Shown piece by piece: positions 45,917 to 58,640 of a stretch of DNA of 64,000 nt. This stretch comes from Silurus meridionalis. Lineage: Eukaryota; Chordata; Actinopteri; Siluriformes; Siluridae. Each line of letters begins with the position of its first letter. Within the stretch, counting starts at the first letter, position 1. The notes under the pieces are model-generated. The model was not told the origin of the DNA, did not search any database, and saw only the letters and a program-made list of their open reading frames with translations. The position numbers and the translations under genes were made by a program. The stretch spans positions 12,211,811 through 12,275,810 of the forward strand of contig NC_060904.1 in NCBI RefSeq assembly GCF_014805685.1, given 5' to 3'.

Positions 45917-48900
45917 CTGGGGAAAAATGAAGACAGGAAGGTTAGCACAGACAAATATGTGGTGCGATACTGAAATTGCAAAAATGATGCCAATTCTGTG
46001 TAGAGTGGAGTAATATCCGAGTATTGATTGCCTCAAAGTTATGGATAACCTAGTAACTATGAGACATACATACTGTATATGCACCTATCAATAGAGATGT
46101 AACCAAACAGGGATGCATTATTTGTAACTATGCAGATAAAGTATTCGAATATACACTCACCATCCACTTCAATAGGAAAATGCATAAAATGGTTCATCCA
46201 ATTTTGGATGTTTGATGTAAGCTTTAACTGAAGCTCTTAAACTGTATTTGTATGATGGTATGTTTTGTTCTGCTGCCACAGGGTTAAATGATGGAAAAGG
46301 TGCATAGGTGAGCAGGTGTATCAATTTTCCTATCAAAGTGGATTGTGAACGTATTTTGGAGGTAGTAGAAAAGTTCCTATAACATCTGGTTGAGAGTAGA
46401 GGTATGCTGTTACGAACCCCACTTTTAAAAAGGCTTTTAGGAGAAGGGGTAATATAACATAAAAAGACATGTGAGACAAAATGGGCAGTTTTACAAATTA
46501 TTATTATAACACAACAAAACAGTCAGGCAAGATGGAAGAATTTACTGTCCTATGGGTGCTCAGATATGAAACTTGGCATGATATGAAGCAATACATAATG
46601 CCTTTTTTGAATAAATTCAAATTCATCTAATAACTGAAAGATCCAGATTTTACAGATCATTAAAAAAGAAGGAAGAAACACACATACATACAAACATATA
46701 CAGTAGTACATACAACAGATCCACACAGATCCGCATGATGGCATTGCTTTACTCCTTTAACACACATATACCTTGTATAGCAGGTCCCCAGGCAAACAGA
46801 TAGTACCAGCTGAGATGCAGGTCTACTAGAGTTTCCTCGCGTGGCACGTAAAGCGGACGCTTGAAGCGACAAGTCACCCGATTGTTCTCGAAGAGGCCCT
46901 CCTCATCCCGTGCAGGGTTTCGCCTGATCTCTTTGGCCCACTGGCCTACGTTATAGAAATGATGGATTCTTACACGCCCGTTATCATCGTGGACACAGCC
47001 CATGACATCATCACCTCCCTGAGAGAGGAATTACAGTTTATCACCATGATTTCTCTTTAATCCATTTACATGGGTTTACATTATTACATTATTTACATTA
47101 AGAAATATCTATGTTTTTGGATTATTGCCTTTAAATACAAAAAGATCAAACATTTTAGTTTAAAAATTAAGGGTAAATCTGTAATATAAGCCCTTGCTTA
47201 TTTCAGATCCACATTTTAATTAGCATTTCTTCTATAAATACCATTTTCTTGTCAGAAGAAAAGCCGACAGCAACCCAGCCGTCTGTGTCTGCACTCATCT
47301 CGAACTCAACATCTGTGCCGATACGCCTGTAACTCAGGAAATATTCGCACGTTTCCGCGTCACAGCCTGGCTTTCCATACCTACACACATACACACACAT
47401 TCAAGAGACAAAAATTATATATTGCTTATCAGAGTTCAATCATTTATTCAAATGTATTACTTTGACAGATTTAAGTGACATTAGTGACATTTATATGAAC
47501 TGAATAAAAAACAAAATAGCTAAACTAAAGCGACTTAGTCAATTTTATTTATTTATTTTTTTTAACAAAATGTTATATTTAGGAAATAAAACATTCAAGT
47601 ATGCTGCCAAGGAAAAATAATCAAAAACAGCAAGGTGTGCTGATTTTATTTGGATTACTATTAGATTACTTCCAAATAACAACATGAAAGTTGACAATTA
47701 ATACAATTGTATCCATGAACAGTTATGTTTCATGGTGTAGAAAATATGTGGAGCATCTTCCATACATTACAATGTCTTGGAATGACTACGTTCGTTTAAT
47801 TCTAACAGCTGGAGCTACTGTAAGAGCTGCTAAACAAAATACTGTATACTTCATCAACATCCCCTGAATGATCAGAATTAAGAATTCAAGATTGCCATGG
47901 TAGGAGTATGCTCTCATATGTAATCTATACATTTATTACATATAGTATATAATATATAATATATACTGTAATTACTATAATTAGTTTATTACAATTTAAA
48001 CATTAAGTTCACCTGATACAGCCTTTCGTTACTCCACAGTCGCTGACTCTAATGCGGGCAAAGGGGTCAACAGGTGGTGCAGTTGGGAAGGGATACCCTG
48101 TGTGACACAAATCAGACAAATGACTGCTTAATTCAATGAATTACATTTACTTCATAACTGTCCATCACTGGTGAAATCAGGCACTGTTGTTGGGTGAGGA
48201 GGCCTGGGATGCAGTTGGTGTTATCATATGCAGTTTATATCAAAGGGGTTCAGTAGAGTTTAGTGGATCAAGGTTCTCGAACTCTATTCCAACCTTGGAA
48301 TAAAATGTCAGCATTCTCTTTGTTCATTGGGAAATGTCATGCTGGAACAGGTTTGGGCCAGTGACATAAAGCTGTAATGCTACAACATACAGACATCCTA
48401 CACAACATTCTTCTAACTTTGTTGGGAGAAAACGCACATGTGGGTGGGATAGCAAGTGTTCTATGTATGTGCATTTGGCCATATAGTGTAAAAGCTTAAA
48501 GAGCTCAATCGAAATACCAAAGAACTTGAACAAACGTTGTTGGAGAATATGCATAATATTGCATAATTTGCAAATTATTATATAGGGTATGTCAGAGCCT
48601 CACCAATAGAATGCATAGGGTCTGGTGAAGCAAAGTCACATTCTTCAGGCAAGCAAGTGCTAAACCTTTTTTTAGAAAATCTCTGTAGTTTGAGTAGGCC
48701 ATTCTAATATGTTTAGCATATGTTTATATACTATAATATACAGTGCACTCAAAATGACACTGATCATCCATGAGATGTTTTTACAACATGATTGGAATCC
48801 ACCTGTGGTAAATTATGTTGATTGGACATGATTTGGAAAGGCACACACCTGTCTATAGAAGGTTCCACAGTTAACAATGCATGTCAGAGCACAAAACAAG

Positions 48901-51900
48901 CCATGAAGTACAAGTAATTGTCTGTAGACCCCAAGACAGGATTGTATCGAGGCACAGATCTGGTGAAGGGTACAGAAACATTTCTGCAGCATTAAAGGTC
49001 CCAAAGAGCACAGTGGCCTCAATCATCTGTAAATGGAAGAATTTTGGACTTTTCTTATAGTGGGCCACCCAGCCAAACTGAGCAATTGGGGAGAAGGGCC
49101 TTAGTCAGGGAGATGGCCTACAACCCCATGGTTACTCCGAAAGAGCTCCAGATGAGAACCTTCCAGAAGAACAACCATCTCTGCAGCATTCCACCAATCA
49201 GGCCTGTATGGTAAAGTTGCCAGATGAAAGCCACTCCTCAGTAAACAGTACATGACAGCCCATATGGGGTTTGACAAAAGGCACCTGAAGTACTCTCAGA
49301 CCACGAGAATCATATCTGTATTAAACCAGGCACTGCTTATTACCAGACCAATACCATCCCTACAGTGACGCATGGTGGTGGCAGCATCATGCTGTGGTGA
49401 TGTTTTTCAGCGGCAAAAACTAGACAGGATCGAGGAAAAGATTAATGCAGCAATGTATCAAAGCATCCTTGATAAAAAACCTGCTTTAGATCGCTCTGGA
49501 CCTCAGACTGGCACAAAGATTCATCTTCCAACTGGACTACAAAACTAAGCGCACAGCCAAGGTAACAAAGGAGTGGCCGCGGGACGACTCTGTGAATGTC
49601 CTTGAGAGGCCCAGCCAGAGCCCAGACTTGAACCTGATTGAACATCTGGGAGAGATCTGAAAATGGCTGTGCACCGACACTCCCATCTAACCTGCTTGAG
49701 AAGTTCTGCAAAGAAGCATGTGAGTAACCTCCCAAAAAAGGAGCGCCAAGCTTGTAGCATCAAACCCAAAAAGACTTGAGGCTGCAATTGGTGCCAAAGA
49801 TGCTTCAACAAAGTATTAAGCAAAGGCTGTGATTTCATAAATTTGTTATTATTGCTTGTAACATTTTGAGGAAAATAATGAGTTTAACCCATTTTGAAAT
49901 AAGGCTATAACATTAAAAGTGAAGCACTGTGAATACTTCCCAGATGCACTGTAGCTTTAATAGCATAATTCATCTTATTTGGAGTATTTGGAGACTAAAC
50001 CATATTTTTGCTTTTAGATTCTCCTGAATTTGCCTTAATCAATTTTGCCTGCCCTAAACAGTTTCCCTGCTGATAAGTAGTCTAATGTTCTTAGAGTCAA
50101 GAGCAGTGTTAGGTTTCTACAAAAAGTGTCTCAAAGCTAAGTTTCATGAAACCTGTAAACCTTTTCCCATATGTTTACTCAGTCTCCAAAGCAAGATTTC
50201 ATATTTATTAATTTCTTTTTAGTAATGGCTTTTCTACTGGCTACTCTTTCATAAAGCTCAGCTATGTCCAGTGCCCATGCAATGGTTATCCTGTGAACAG
50301 TTATTTCTGTCTGAGCTTTCAGATTTGCAACAATGAATCCATGTAACTACAATGTCAAAGGTGGGCTATATTCATTAAATTTTGTTATAATTTTGCTCCA
50401 TGGATGGCTGCTCAGTTCATCTGTTACAATATTTTATTTAAGGTTTGCAAGATGTGACATACCATGTAGTATAAGGACTACAAGTTGTGTATGTGACGTC
50501 ATTAGAATGCGCCAACACGGGAAGTGGAGCAAAGAAAACACTGAAGAATATGCGTGTGTGAGACTCTTTTATTTAAGCGTGAATACGTAATTAATAGAGT
50601 GAACTGCGCATAAAACAATCATCGTTTAAGATATTTTTATAGACAAGGCATATTTCTTTAACCATATTTTGTAATAACGTGATTTGATGGAGATCAGATG
50701 TCCGCAACCACTGGGCTGTACTGTACTGTGCCTGCATCCTTTGGTACCGAGCTGGACAAAAAGAATAAAAACTTTTTTTTTGTTAATTTTATTGACTTTT
50801 GCAGTCTGCAGGGTGGTTTCTAAAAAAAAGCAAACAAAAACACTATGCCAATATTTTTTTCTTTGCATTGATACATTTATCTCCAACTGGATCTACATTA
50901 TGGTAAGCCGAGTTCCTTTTTCAAATTAAATATGTAATCATTAAATTACTATTTAAATTTTATAATATGTAATATTAATTTATTATGCATATTATTGTGT
51001 GTGACTGTCAGGGAGTCACCAGTCACACCTCCCTCCAATGCTCACACTCTCACTCAGCCTCTCCCTCCTACTAATCACTACACCTGTCCTCCTCATACTA
51101 ATCACCTACACCTGTCCTCCATTTACTCATCCCCTTTATAAGGTTCCTATTCCCCTTCACTCACCATCTGATCTACAAGTTACGACCATAGACCACCCGG
51201 ACTTCCCACCACTCTTGTTCACTGTGCTTCCATGCTACTGGCTAAGCTTCTAAGGGAGCACTCAGTTAAGTGTACCATCTGCTCCAGTTTCCTCTCTCAT
51301 GTGTCCGTGACAGTGACACCCACTCTGGTCCAGTTCTTGAAAAAATTCATCTTGCTTGAAACCAGTCCTTGATGCAAAAAAGTTTGAGGAGCACTGCTTT
51401 AGATCAATGCTGTCTGACAAACAAAAAACTGTAAATTAGCTGACAGTAGTTATTGTACCGGCATGAAAATTTTTTCGCATTATACTTTTCAAAATTGAAT
51501 AAAACCAGAGAAACTGGAGGAAACCCACACAGGCAGTTAGAGCTCCTTAGACACTTGAGCTCAGCATCAAACCAGGGACTGTGAGCTGTGAGGCAGCAAA
51601 GTAGCCCAGTACACAATGTCGCCTAAAGAACTAATATTAAAGTAGTTGCAATTAAGAATAGCGCTGTGCAAAAGTTTTAGGTAGTAGTGAAAAATGCTTT
51701 TAACAAAATGAAAAGTAAATGAACAGAATAAAAATCCAGATAGAATCAATATTTTATGTGACTACCCTTTGGATTTCAGTTCTTACTTTTGTACACTGTA
51801 CACTTGCACAAATTCAGGGATTTGTAGAATCAGACTTAAGTGTATGATTAACCAATTATACCAAGCAGGTGCTAAGGTTTAAGAACAGTCATTAACTGAA

Positions 51901-53321
51901 ACAGAGACAATTGGAGGCTTAGTGGGCGAGGAACAGCCAAACTCTGCTACTAAGGTGAGGTTGTGGAAGACATTTTCATATCAGAGGTCATATACCATGG
52001 CAAGACTGAGCACAGCAACTAGAAACAGGGTATTTATACTACATCAGCAAGGTCTCTCTCAGGCAAAGGTTTTAGCGAACACTGGGGTATTTTTTAAAAG
52101 CACAAAGAAACGGGCAGTTTTGAGGACCGTAAATGCAGTGGTCAGCCAAGAAAATTTAATGCAGTGGATAAAAGACACATCATGCTTACATCCCATCAAC
52201 ATCACAATATGTTCAGCAGCACCAAGTTCCTTGCACATTTGGGGCTGCATTTCTCCAAATAGAATAGAATAACAAATTATTGACTGATACTTATCCACCA
52301 TGCAATACCATCAGGGAAGCATCTGATGGACCCAAATTTATTGTGCACCATGACAACAACAGCAAACATACAGCCAATGTTATTTAGAACCATATTCAAC
52401 ATAGAGAAGAACAAGGAGTCCACACAAGTCTGTCTGGGTTTACATGAAGAGACAGAAGGATTCGAAGCCTACATCCACAGTAGATCTTTGCTAGTTCTCC
52501 AAGATATTTGGAACAACCTATCTGCCGAGTTTTTTTAAAAACTGTGAACAAGTGTACCCACTGTTTAGTACTGATGCTGTTTTGCATGCAAACAGTGGTC
52601 ACACCAAATATTGATTTGATTTGGATTTCTCTTATGTTCATTTACTTTCCATTTTGTTCATTGATAAACTATTAACACTTCTTTTTCGACAGCATTCTTA
52701 CTTTACAGCAAGTGCCTACAACTTTGCACAATATTGTGTATGGAAATGTTTAGATCGAGGGGAGTATTTCTAGTATTTCTTAGTAAATAACCTGTACTAC
52801 TACTCTGTGTAAGGCATAGGGGCGTGGCCTAATCCCCAGTCAGGGGTGCTGACCGCGGTGCTGAAAGACCTGCTTCCAAAATGAACGGGTGTCTATCCGA
52901 CACCACAAAACCACAAAGCCACACAAAAAAAATTCTCTCCAAATTATATACATGTTTATAAAATTCTGACATACGTCCTTTGAGATACAAAAAGATTAGA
53001 GTAGGCTTTGAAATAAGATTCCTGTATATTTTTTACCAGGCCTACAACACCACAAGTCGCACAGTCACCAAAAGACAAAATACATTCCTCAGCAGGACTT
53101 ATTATTAGGAAGCCAGTTGTAATACCTTCGTCTGAAAGGTATCTAGACACCAGAAATTCTGAAGCAAAAGTGCTGTAGGAATCCTTGTGGTGCTCGTTGT
53201 GTCCTGGTTCTCCCTGTTCGCCATGGCCGCTCCGGCGCGTGTTTTCGTCGGTTGGGCTGCCTGTGATCAGCCGCCAAAGGCTCGGCTCCAGCAGAAGCAG
53301 AAAGACATGCACAAGAAACAT
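45744..53321 (-). CDS. frrs1l: frrs1l (C9orf4-like), complete: ferric-chelate reductase 1-like protein
   Basis: Five exons (53126-53321, 48013-48097, 47242-47380, 46772-47018, 45744-45916) join in phase to 279 codons plus TAA. Residues 1-20 ([19 protein letters not shown]) look like a signal peptide; the start is the first ATG after an in-frame TGA. The DOMON domain spans about residues 90-210, with [36 protein letters not shown] and [16 protein letters not shown]. The C-terminal helix [18 protein letters not shown] anchors it in the membrane. In mammals FRRS1L is an ER factor needed for AMPA-receptor assembly, and its loss causes epileptic encephalopathy. Similar overall length to mammalian forms; the N-terminus is the least conserved part. 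Confidence 0.95.
46772..47018 (-). CDS. frrs1l: frrs1l exon 4
   Basis: [20 protein letters not shown] to FAWGPAIQ, 247 bp, phase 0 to 1. Second half of the DOMON domain; near identical to the mammalian protein. Confidence 0.97.
47242..47380 (-). CDS. frrs1l: frrs1l exon 3
   Basis: [19 protein letters not shown] to SSDKKM, 139 bp, phase 2 to 0. First half of the DOMON domain with two paired cysteines. Confidence 0.96.
48013..48097 (-). CDS. frrs1l: frrs1l exon 2
   Basis: [20 protein letters not shown] to TKGCI, 85 bp, phase 1 to 2, acceptor CACAG, donor GTGAAC. Confidence 0.95.
48178..48495 (-). mobile_element. Tc1-like miniature element, family copy 5 (inverted)
   Basis: Minus orientation: GGTGAGGAGGCCTGGGATGC, CATGCTGGAACAGGTTTGGG and ACTTTGTTGGGAGAAA appear in order. 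Lies in frrs1l intron 1. Confidence 0.72.
48741..49951 (+). mobile_element. Tc1-like transposon with decayed transposase
   Basis: Ends CAGTGCACTCAAAATGACAC and the complement of CAGTGCATCTGGGAAGTATT, with TA at 48739 and 49952. Plus-strand fragments [29 protein letters not shown] and [10 protein letters not shown] are broken by stops, so no transposase can be made. 1.2 kb, near full length. Confidence 0.85.
49952..51005. other. frrs1l intron 1, unannotated part
   Basis: AT-rich DNA. A short open frame at 50333-50590 has no splice or family support. Confidence 0.45.
51006..51312 (+). mobile_element. Solo LTR of an LTR retrotransposon
   Basis: Begins TGTCAGGG and ends CCGTGACA (TG...CA), flanked by the perfect 5-bp duplication GTGAC at 51001-51005 and 51313-51317. 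An internal CTTTATAAGG gives a TATA-like core. The ends suit Gypsy-type fish LTRs. No internal genes remain. Confidence 0.8.
51661..52738 (+). mobile_element. Tc1-like transposon, internally deleted
   Basis: Ends near GCGCTGTGCAAAAGTTTTAG and CTACAACTTTGCACAATATT are inverted, next to TA. The frame at 51922-52272 holds [18 protein letters not shown] then [13 protein letters not shown], the N-terminal helix-turn-helix of Tc1 transposases, but the middle is lost. Confidence 0.8.
52739..53125. other. frrs1l intron 1, next to exon 1
   Basis: No features recognised beyond the exon 1 donor. Confidence 0.5.
53126..53321 (-). CDS. frrs1l: frrs1l exon 1
   Basis: Signal peptide, a polar variable stretch, then [19 protein letters not shown], ending in phase 1 at a GTATT donor. 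ATG at 53319-53321 with G at -3; an in-frame TGA lies upstream. Confidence 0.9.
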
Positions 53322-54020
53322 CCCCAGAGGTTTCTTCCCAGATTTATTTATCAAACCCAAAAGAAAGAAATGGCGTGTGAGCTTTGAGTGTCATTCCAGT
53401 GCCTGATATTTAAGCCGATTAGATCACGTTTATGAATGAAAGAAATGCAGCTAATAATGGTAATGATGCTCTGGACGCGGCCAATATAGCTGTACCAAGT
53501 ACCTCAGAGGGGGGGTTCTAGTATGCACAATGGTGCTTTGGCTAAAATATAAATTCCATTTAAAAATGTGGACATTTATATTTGACATTAATTTTCTTCA
53601 ATCCATTATATAACACAACATTAGACCTAATAAGGCTTATCATTTTGTCAAACGCTAATTCTCATAACCTCGGTTCCCCTATCGTTGCACCAGTTTCTCT
53701 CGCCCTCTTCATGTTGTGGTACTGAGACTGCCACTGTGCAACTCCAATAAGAGAGCACCACGTGTCTGATGGATCAAAAACATGCTTTCACATTTTACTG
53801 TGGGTTGTTTTACTGCCATCATTGTCACATTATCCAGGCAAGTTCAAGTGACAGGTAATCCAATCAAATCCAGTCTAATCCAATTAAATCCTATTATACT
53901 GTGTATGATAGCCTAATTAAATAAAATACTTTACTATTGTAAATAAATTAGATATTATTTATGTGCAGAGACAGGCTCATCACTTCAATGAAAATAGTGT
54001 TAAACAGATTATGGATAGCC

Positions 54021-54066
<46 letters not shown>

Positions 54067-55190
54067 GTATAAGCCATAATGTAAATGTATCATATAGGCT
54101 TTTTTTTTTCGTTGTTGTTGTTTTGTGTGCCTTATCTATTCCTCCATACTAAATTATTGGCAATAAATATCAATTCAGTAAATTTAATTAAAAAAATAAA
54201 TAAATAAACTTAAAGAAAATTAAGATTTTTTTTTCACTCTGCAAGATTGTTGTCTTTTTGCAATAAAGTTAAAAAGAAGATGAATTTAAAAATTTTTGAT
54301 GAAACTGTACAATTGACACAAAATACAAAATGATTAATTTGACATAAAATGCAGAAACAACAAAGACATACACAACCTTTCTTTTATTTTTTTTAAGTGC
54401 TGATATTTTTTTTTTAGGATTAATTTTGATGTAAAAAATATTTCTAAATATATTTTCTAAAAATATTCATTTGGAATTTTCACAAAAATCTGCATCAATT
54501 TACACCATGGCAACAAAAGAAAGTTGTTATTCGTCATCTTTCAACTTTTGATTGCATTTTTTTCTTGAATTGCATTGAGCACTACTATCTACTACTATTA
54601 CTACTGAGCTATTACAGAAGGTTTCTCTTAACATGTAAGTGACCCTAGTAACATAGTATGAATTCTATAACAGTTGTATGGCCGGCAAAAGATCTTAAAG
54701 TTGGACAAGTTCATCCATGTTTTTAGCTTACCAATTTAAACTATGTGACAAAAATTGAATTTCCCTCCCACACAGACAGCACAGCCAATTTCTTTCAACT
54801 AACTAGCTGTTCACTATAGCATGAATGTTAAAAATTTCATAGAGTAAAGACTAAAGGATGCCTCTGTTGAGACAACTAAAGATAGTCATGGCTATCTTGG
54901 ACATTTCCCTTTGCCTGGGTCTGCTTTCTTTGTTGAAGTTTTTATAATAGGAAATTCTGCATTTGCATCCATTGCCCTTTAGAGCCCTTTTTTCAGGACA
55001 GAATACACAAGCCAATACAGGATGCAACAGAATAAAGATCGCATGGCAAAAACTCCAAGCAGAGCCAACTCCAGCTGAAGAAACTGCTTTGCAAATGGTA
55101 TAATGGAGGAGACAATGAAATGAGAGGCATTAAGAAACAGTTTAGTTTTTTTCCCCTGCCTAAAAATTAGCTCATCCTCCCTGAGAACAT
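53322..55190. other. Upstream flank of frrs1l
   Basis: Would hold the frrs1l promoter; no TATA or CpG island stands out. (ATA)n at about 54018-54065, then AT-rich DNA with poly-A and poly-T. Nothing coding seen. Confidence 0.5.
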
Positions 55191-55194
55191 GTTG

Positions 55195-55310
55195 CTAGAA
55201 CAGGTTCGGGTCTCCTAGATCAAGTGAATGGAAAATGTAATACTACCACTTCAAATCATCCTTTACAATTATGTGCCTTCAATCTTTTGAGGAAAACAGT
55301 TAAGGAAGAA
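55195..55310 (-). mobile_element. Fragment of the miniature Tc1-like family
   Basis: AGAACAGGTTCGGGTCTCCT and ATTATGTGCCTTCAATCTTT match the family's left third in minus orientation. Confidence 0.6.
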
Positions 55311-55632
55311 TCAAATATGGCTGGAAAAAGCAATACTTTTGATCACACAGTGCATAGTGAATGCTAAATGTAAGTTATCTTGAAATATGCAATAATTAGA
55401 AATGTTGCATTGCAATATATAATAATTACAAAGTTTATTTATTCATTCACTTTTAGTAATCATTTTATCCTTTTTAGGTTTGTATCGGATTTCCTCATTC
55501 TCCCAGGAAATTTGGGTATGAGGTAGAATTAAACCCTCTATTACTATATGTAATATTAGTACTAAAACATATATAAGGTTTTATTTATATATGTTAAATA
55601 TTTCAGTTATTGTAGACTCTGTACTAAAGACT

Positions 55633-55638
<6 letters not shown>

Positions 55639-55697
<59 letters not shown>
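55639..55697. repeat. (TA)n microsatellite
   Basis: About 29 TA units. Confidence 0.95.
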
Positions 55698-55700
<3 letters not shown>

Positions 55701-56252
55701 ATAAATGTATATTAAAATGAATTGTAGCATATAAAGTTAATCATGTATTAAGAGCACCTTTTAGGAGAATTATGCTGGTCTGTGTGTTTTTTTTTTAAAT
55801 AGAGGTCATCATTACATCACTATGAAAGGCAGTTATGTTTTTAATGCTCATTTGGACTGAGAGCAGGTGCTGATTTCAGACATTATAGCAAACATTAAAG
55901 CAATTTCTTTTCACATTTTATTTCTAATTTTATATATAAGCTCACCTGCTGTTATACTGAGGGAGTTTCGAAGCTTTCATGCTTCATTTGACATTTTACA
56001 TAACAATATGAGACGGATTCAATCAAAAGACACAACCTGCTAACTAAAAACAAGTCACAAGATGGCAGTGTTGACTCAGAAGTATTCATAAGAAGAGAAT
56101 GCATTTGTATCAAAGTTCGCAAAGGAGTTACAAATAAAAGTAAGACAAATGAAAAATGACATGTTCAATGTATTTTTTCGAGCAATGATTTAAGTTATTT
56201 GGCTTTTGGTATTTCCATGTCAGAAAGCAGGGAATTAGATTTACACACATAT

Positions 56253-56280
56253 GCACACACACACACACACACACACACAT

Positions 56281-56332
<52 letters not shown>
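56253..56332. repeat. (CA)n microsatellite
   Basis: Near-pure CA with one TG interruption near 56279. Confidence 0.95.
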
Positions 56333-56344
56333 TTGTACAAAGTA

Positions 56345-56700
56345 TACCCGATTTTTCAAGGCACACAATTGTATCAGATCTTTGGATGTAATAACAGTAC
56401 CTTTAACCTTAATTTGAACTTCCCAAATTCCAGCATGACAATGTCCCTGTGAACAAAGCAAACTTTATCAAGATATGCTTTACATGGGTTGGAGCAGAAG
56501 ATCTTTGTGGCTTAATATGGAGCTCTGCTATTAACCCTATTGAACACCTTTGGGATGAATTGGAACACTGACTGCACCCAGGACCCCTTACACTACATCA
56601 GTACAGTACCTGATTTTATTTTAATGCCCTTGTAGCTGAAAGAGCACAAATCTCCTTGAGCACATTCCGAAATTTACCCCAAACACCTTTTATTTTGTCT
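56345..56700 (+). mobile_element. Tc1-like miniature element, family copy 6
   Basis: GGCACACAATTGTATCAGAT, CCAGCATGACAATGTCCCTG and CCTTTGGGATGAATTGGAAC in family order; the right end is degraded. Confidence 0.72.
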
Positions 56701-56830
56701 GGCTAAACCCAGACACAGTCGAAAATTCCTCTCTTTCTCACTGGACATGGTTAATTAACTACCACTAAGCATGGCTATTAAAGTCTACTTAAAATTTGAC
56801 CGGGTTTAATAACCTCTATCCCTATCAACA

Positions 56831-56939
56831 CAGACACACACACATACACACTCACACACACACACACACACACACACAGAAACACACACGCGCACACACA
56901 CACACACACACACACACGCACGCACGCACGCACACACAC

Positions 56940-56994
<55 letters not shown>

Positions 56995-57098
56995 TCTAAT
57001 AGCCATACCCAATTACCACTAAAGTGCTGGGGGAGAATGGATGATGAGATCTCCATCCAGCGTAATGAAGAACCTACGGCATACCTGCCTTATCTTCA

Positions 57099-57149
<51 letters not shown>

Positions 57150-57262
57150 TCACCCAAATCAGCTAGATGTCAATAGTGTTTCTTCTGGGACTGTGCCTGT
57201 GTGTGTGAGTATATAGACAATGGCCACAAATGCTCCCATTCTTAAGATTATGAACCCGCACA

Positions 57263-57300
<38 letters not shown>
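56831..57300. repeat. Cluster of CA microsatellites
   Basis: CA-rich tracts at 56831-56992 (with CG interruptions), 57101-57147 and 57266-57298. Confidence 0.95.
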
Positions 57301-57399
57301 GTCCACATGATCTGGATGTTAGTCAAAACAGAGTTTCCACACTAACTGGGATATCAACAGCTTCAAGGTGGTAAGATTAACATTGTTTTATGTCACGTC

Positions 57400-57515
57400 A
57401 TATCTGCATCACACCATATCGCCACTCATTATATGCATAATCTGTTTAAAGCTGATTTGAAACAATGTCCATTGTTAAAAGTGCTATACAAATAAAAATG
57501 TATTGAATTGACTGT
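57400..57515 (+). mobile_element. LINE 3' tail fragment (family A)
   Basis: AAGCTGATTTGAAACAATGT, CCATTGTTAAAAGTGC and CAAATAAAAATGTATTGAAT; third copy of this tail. Confidence 0.65.
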
Positions 57516-57699
57516 TTTCCTGTAACAGCATGCCCCATACTGGTTTAATTCATTCACAAAATGTAATAGTTTGGTCATGGGCTCACTGCTAATCTCATAC
57601 TCAAGAAATTCAATACAGTCTATTCTATGAATCTATAGATTTAAGATTCATTGCTCATACAAACACCTATGAAAGTTAACTATTTCTATTCCACTTTTT

Positions 57700-58085
57700 C
57701 TATTTAGTCACCATTTGCTGTTATAATAAGCTCCAGTCTTCTGGGAAGATGCTAAACATCTGAATATATTTCTGGAGTGCGATTGTGGAGATTTGTGCTC
57801 ATTCAGCCACAAGGGCAATAGTAAAGACAGGTACTGATGTAGGTGAAGTAAGGAGGCCTGGGGTGTTGTTCCAATTCATCAAAAGGTGTTCAGTAGGGTT
57901 GACGTCAGAGCTCTATAACAGGCCAGTCAAGATCTTCCACTCCAACCCATTTACACCATTTCTTCATTGGGCTGGCTCTGTGCACAGGGGACAAGTTCAG
58001 GTCTCTTAGTTCAAGTGGAGGGAAAATGCAATGCTACCACATCCAAAGACATTGTATACAATTGTGTGCCTTCAACTTTGTGGGA
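57700..58085 (-). mobile_element. Tc1-like miniature element, family copy 7 (inverted)
   Basis: GTAAGGAGGCCTGGGGTG, TTCCAATTCATCAAAAGG and AGACATTGTATACAATTG give the family in minus orientation. Confidence 0.78.
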
Positions 58086-58399
58086 AAAGTCACCATATTT
58101 CCACATTTGAATTAATAAAAATACATCTGAAATTATCTGTTGCCTGATAAACATGCAATCCCGTGTAAAAATGTTTCACATTATATACCTGTGTACATTA
58201 AGGAAAATCATGAATAAGAAAAGCATATGTCAAAATGTCTATTACTCAATATAGTGTGTGTGTTTGAGGCTTCACCAAAAGTGTCTTTAACCTGGCAGAA
58301 AAATGATGCCTGCAGTGATGCCCATCACTCTCACTCTCATACTATCATGCACACACACACTTTCATTTATTTTTTCTCATACTGACATACATACATGCA

Positions 58400-58640
58400 T
58401 ACGCAGGGATCGATTGAGACGTGTGTTGCTCACTGTGGACAGGTCTGGCTTAATCTCTGAGATTCCCCATTCTCCCTAGGAGCCCATTATGAGCACGCGC
58501 CTTGTATTAGCCCATTAATCTGCTGATGGTGTAGCACGTTAGATTCTTTTCCCCCTCCTTCCCAAGGGAAGGTGTTTGTCATGATGGATTGAGCTCGTGT
58601 ATTTGTGTGTGTGTGTCCTTGTGTGTGCATGTCAGCGATC
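58400..58640. other. Candidate conserved non-coding element
   Basis: Complex, non-repetitive sequence around CCATTAATCTGCTGATGGTG, with no frame, splice site or repeat signature, in an otherwise repeat-rich AT background. Judged by look only. Confidence 0.3.

Noticed and set aside
49442..49838. Minus-strand frames of 97 codons at about 49.5 kb
   Set aside because: Antisense of the decayed Tc1 transposase.
53185..53406. Plus-strand frames [10 protein letters not shown]... and MVLVVSWF... over frrs1l exon 1
   Set aside because: Antisense shadows of the frrs1l signal-peptide exon.
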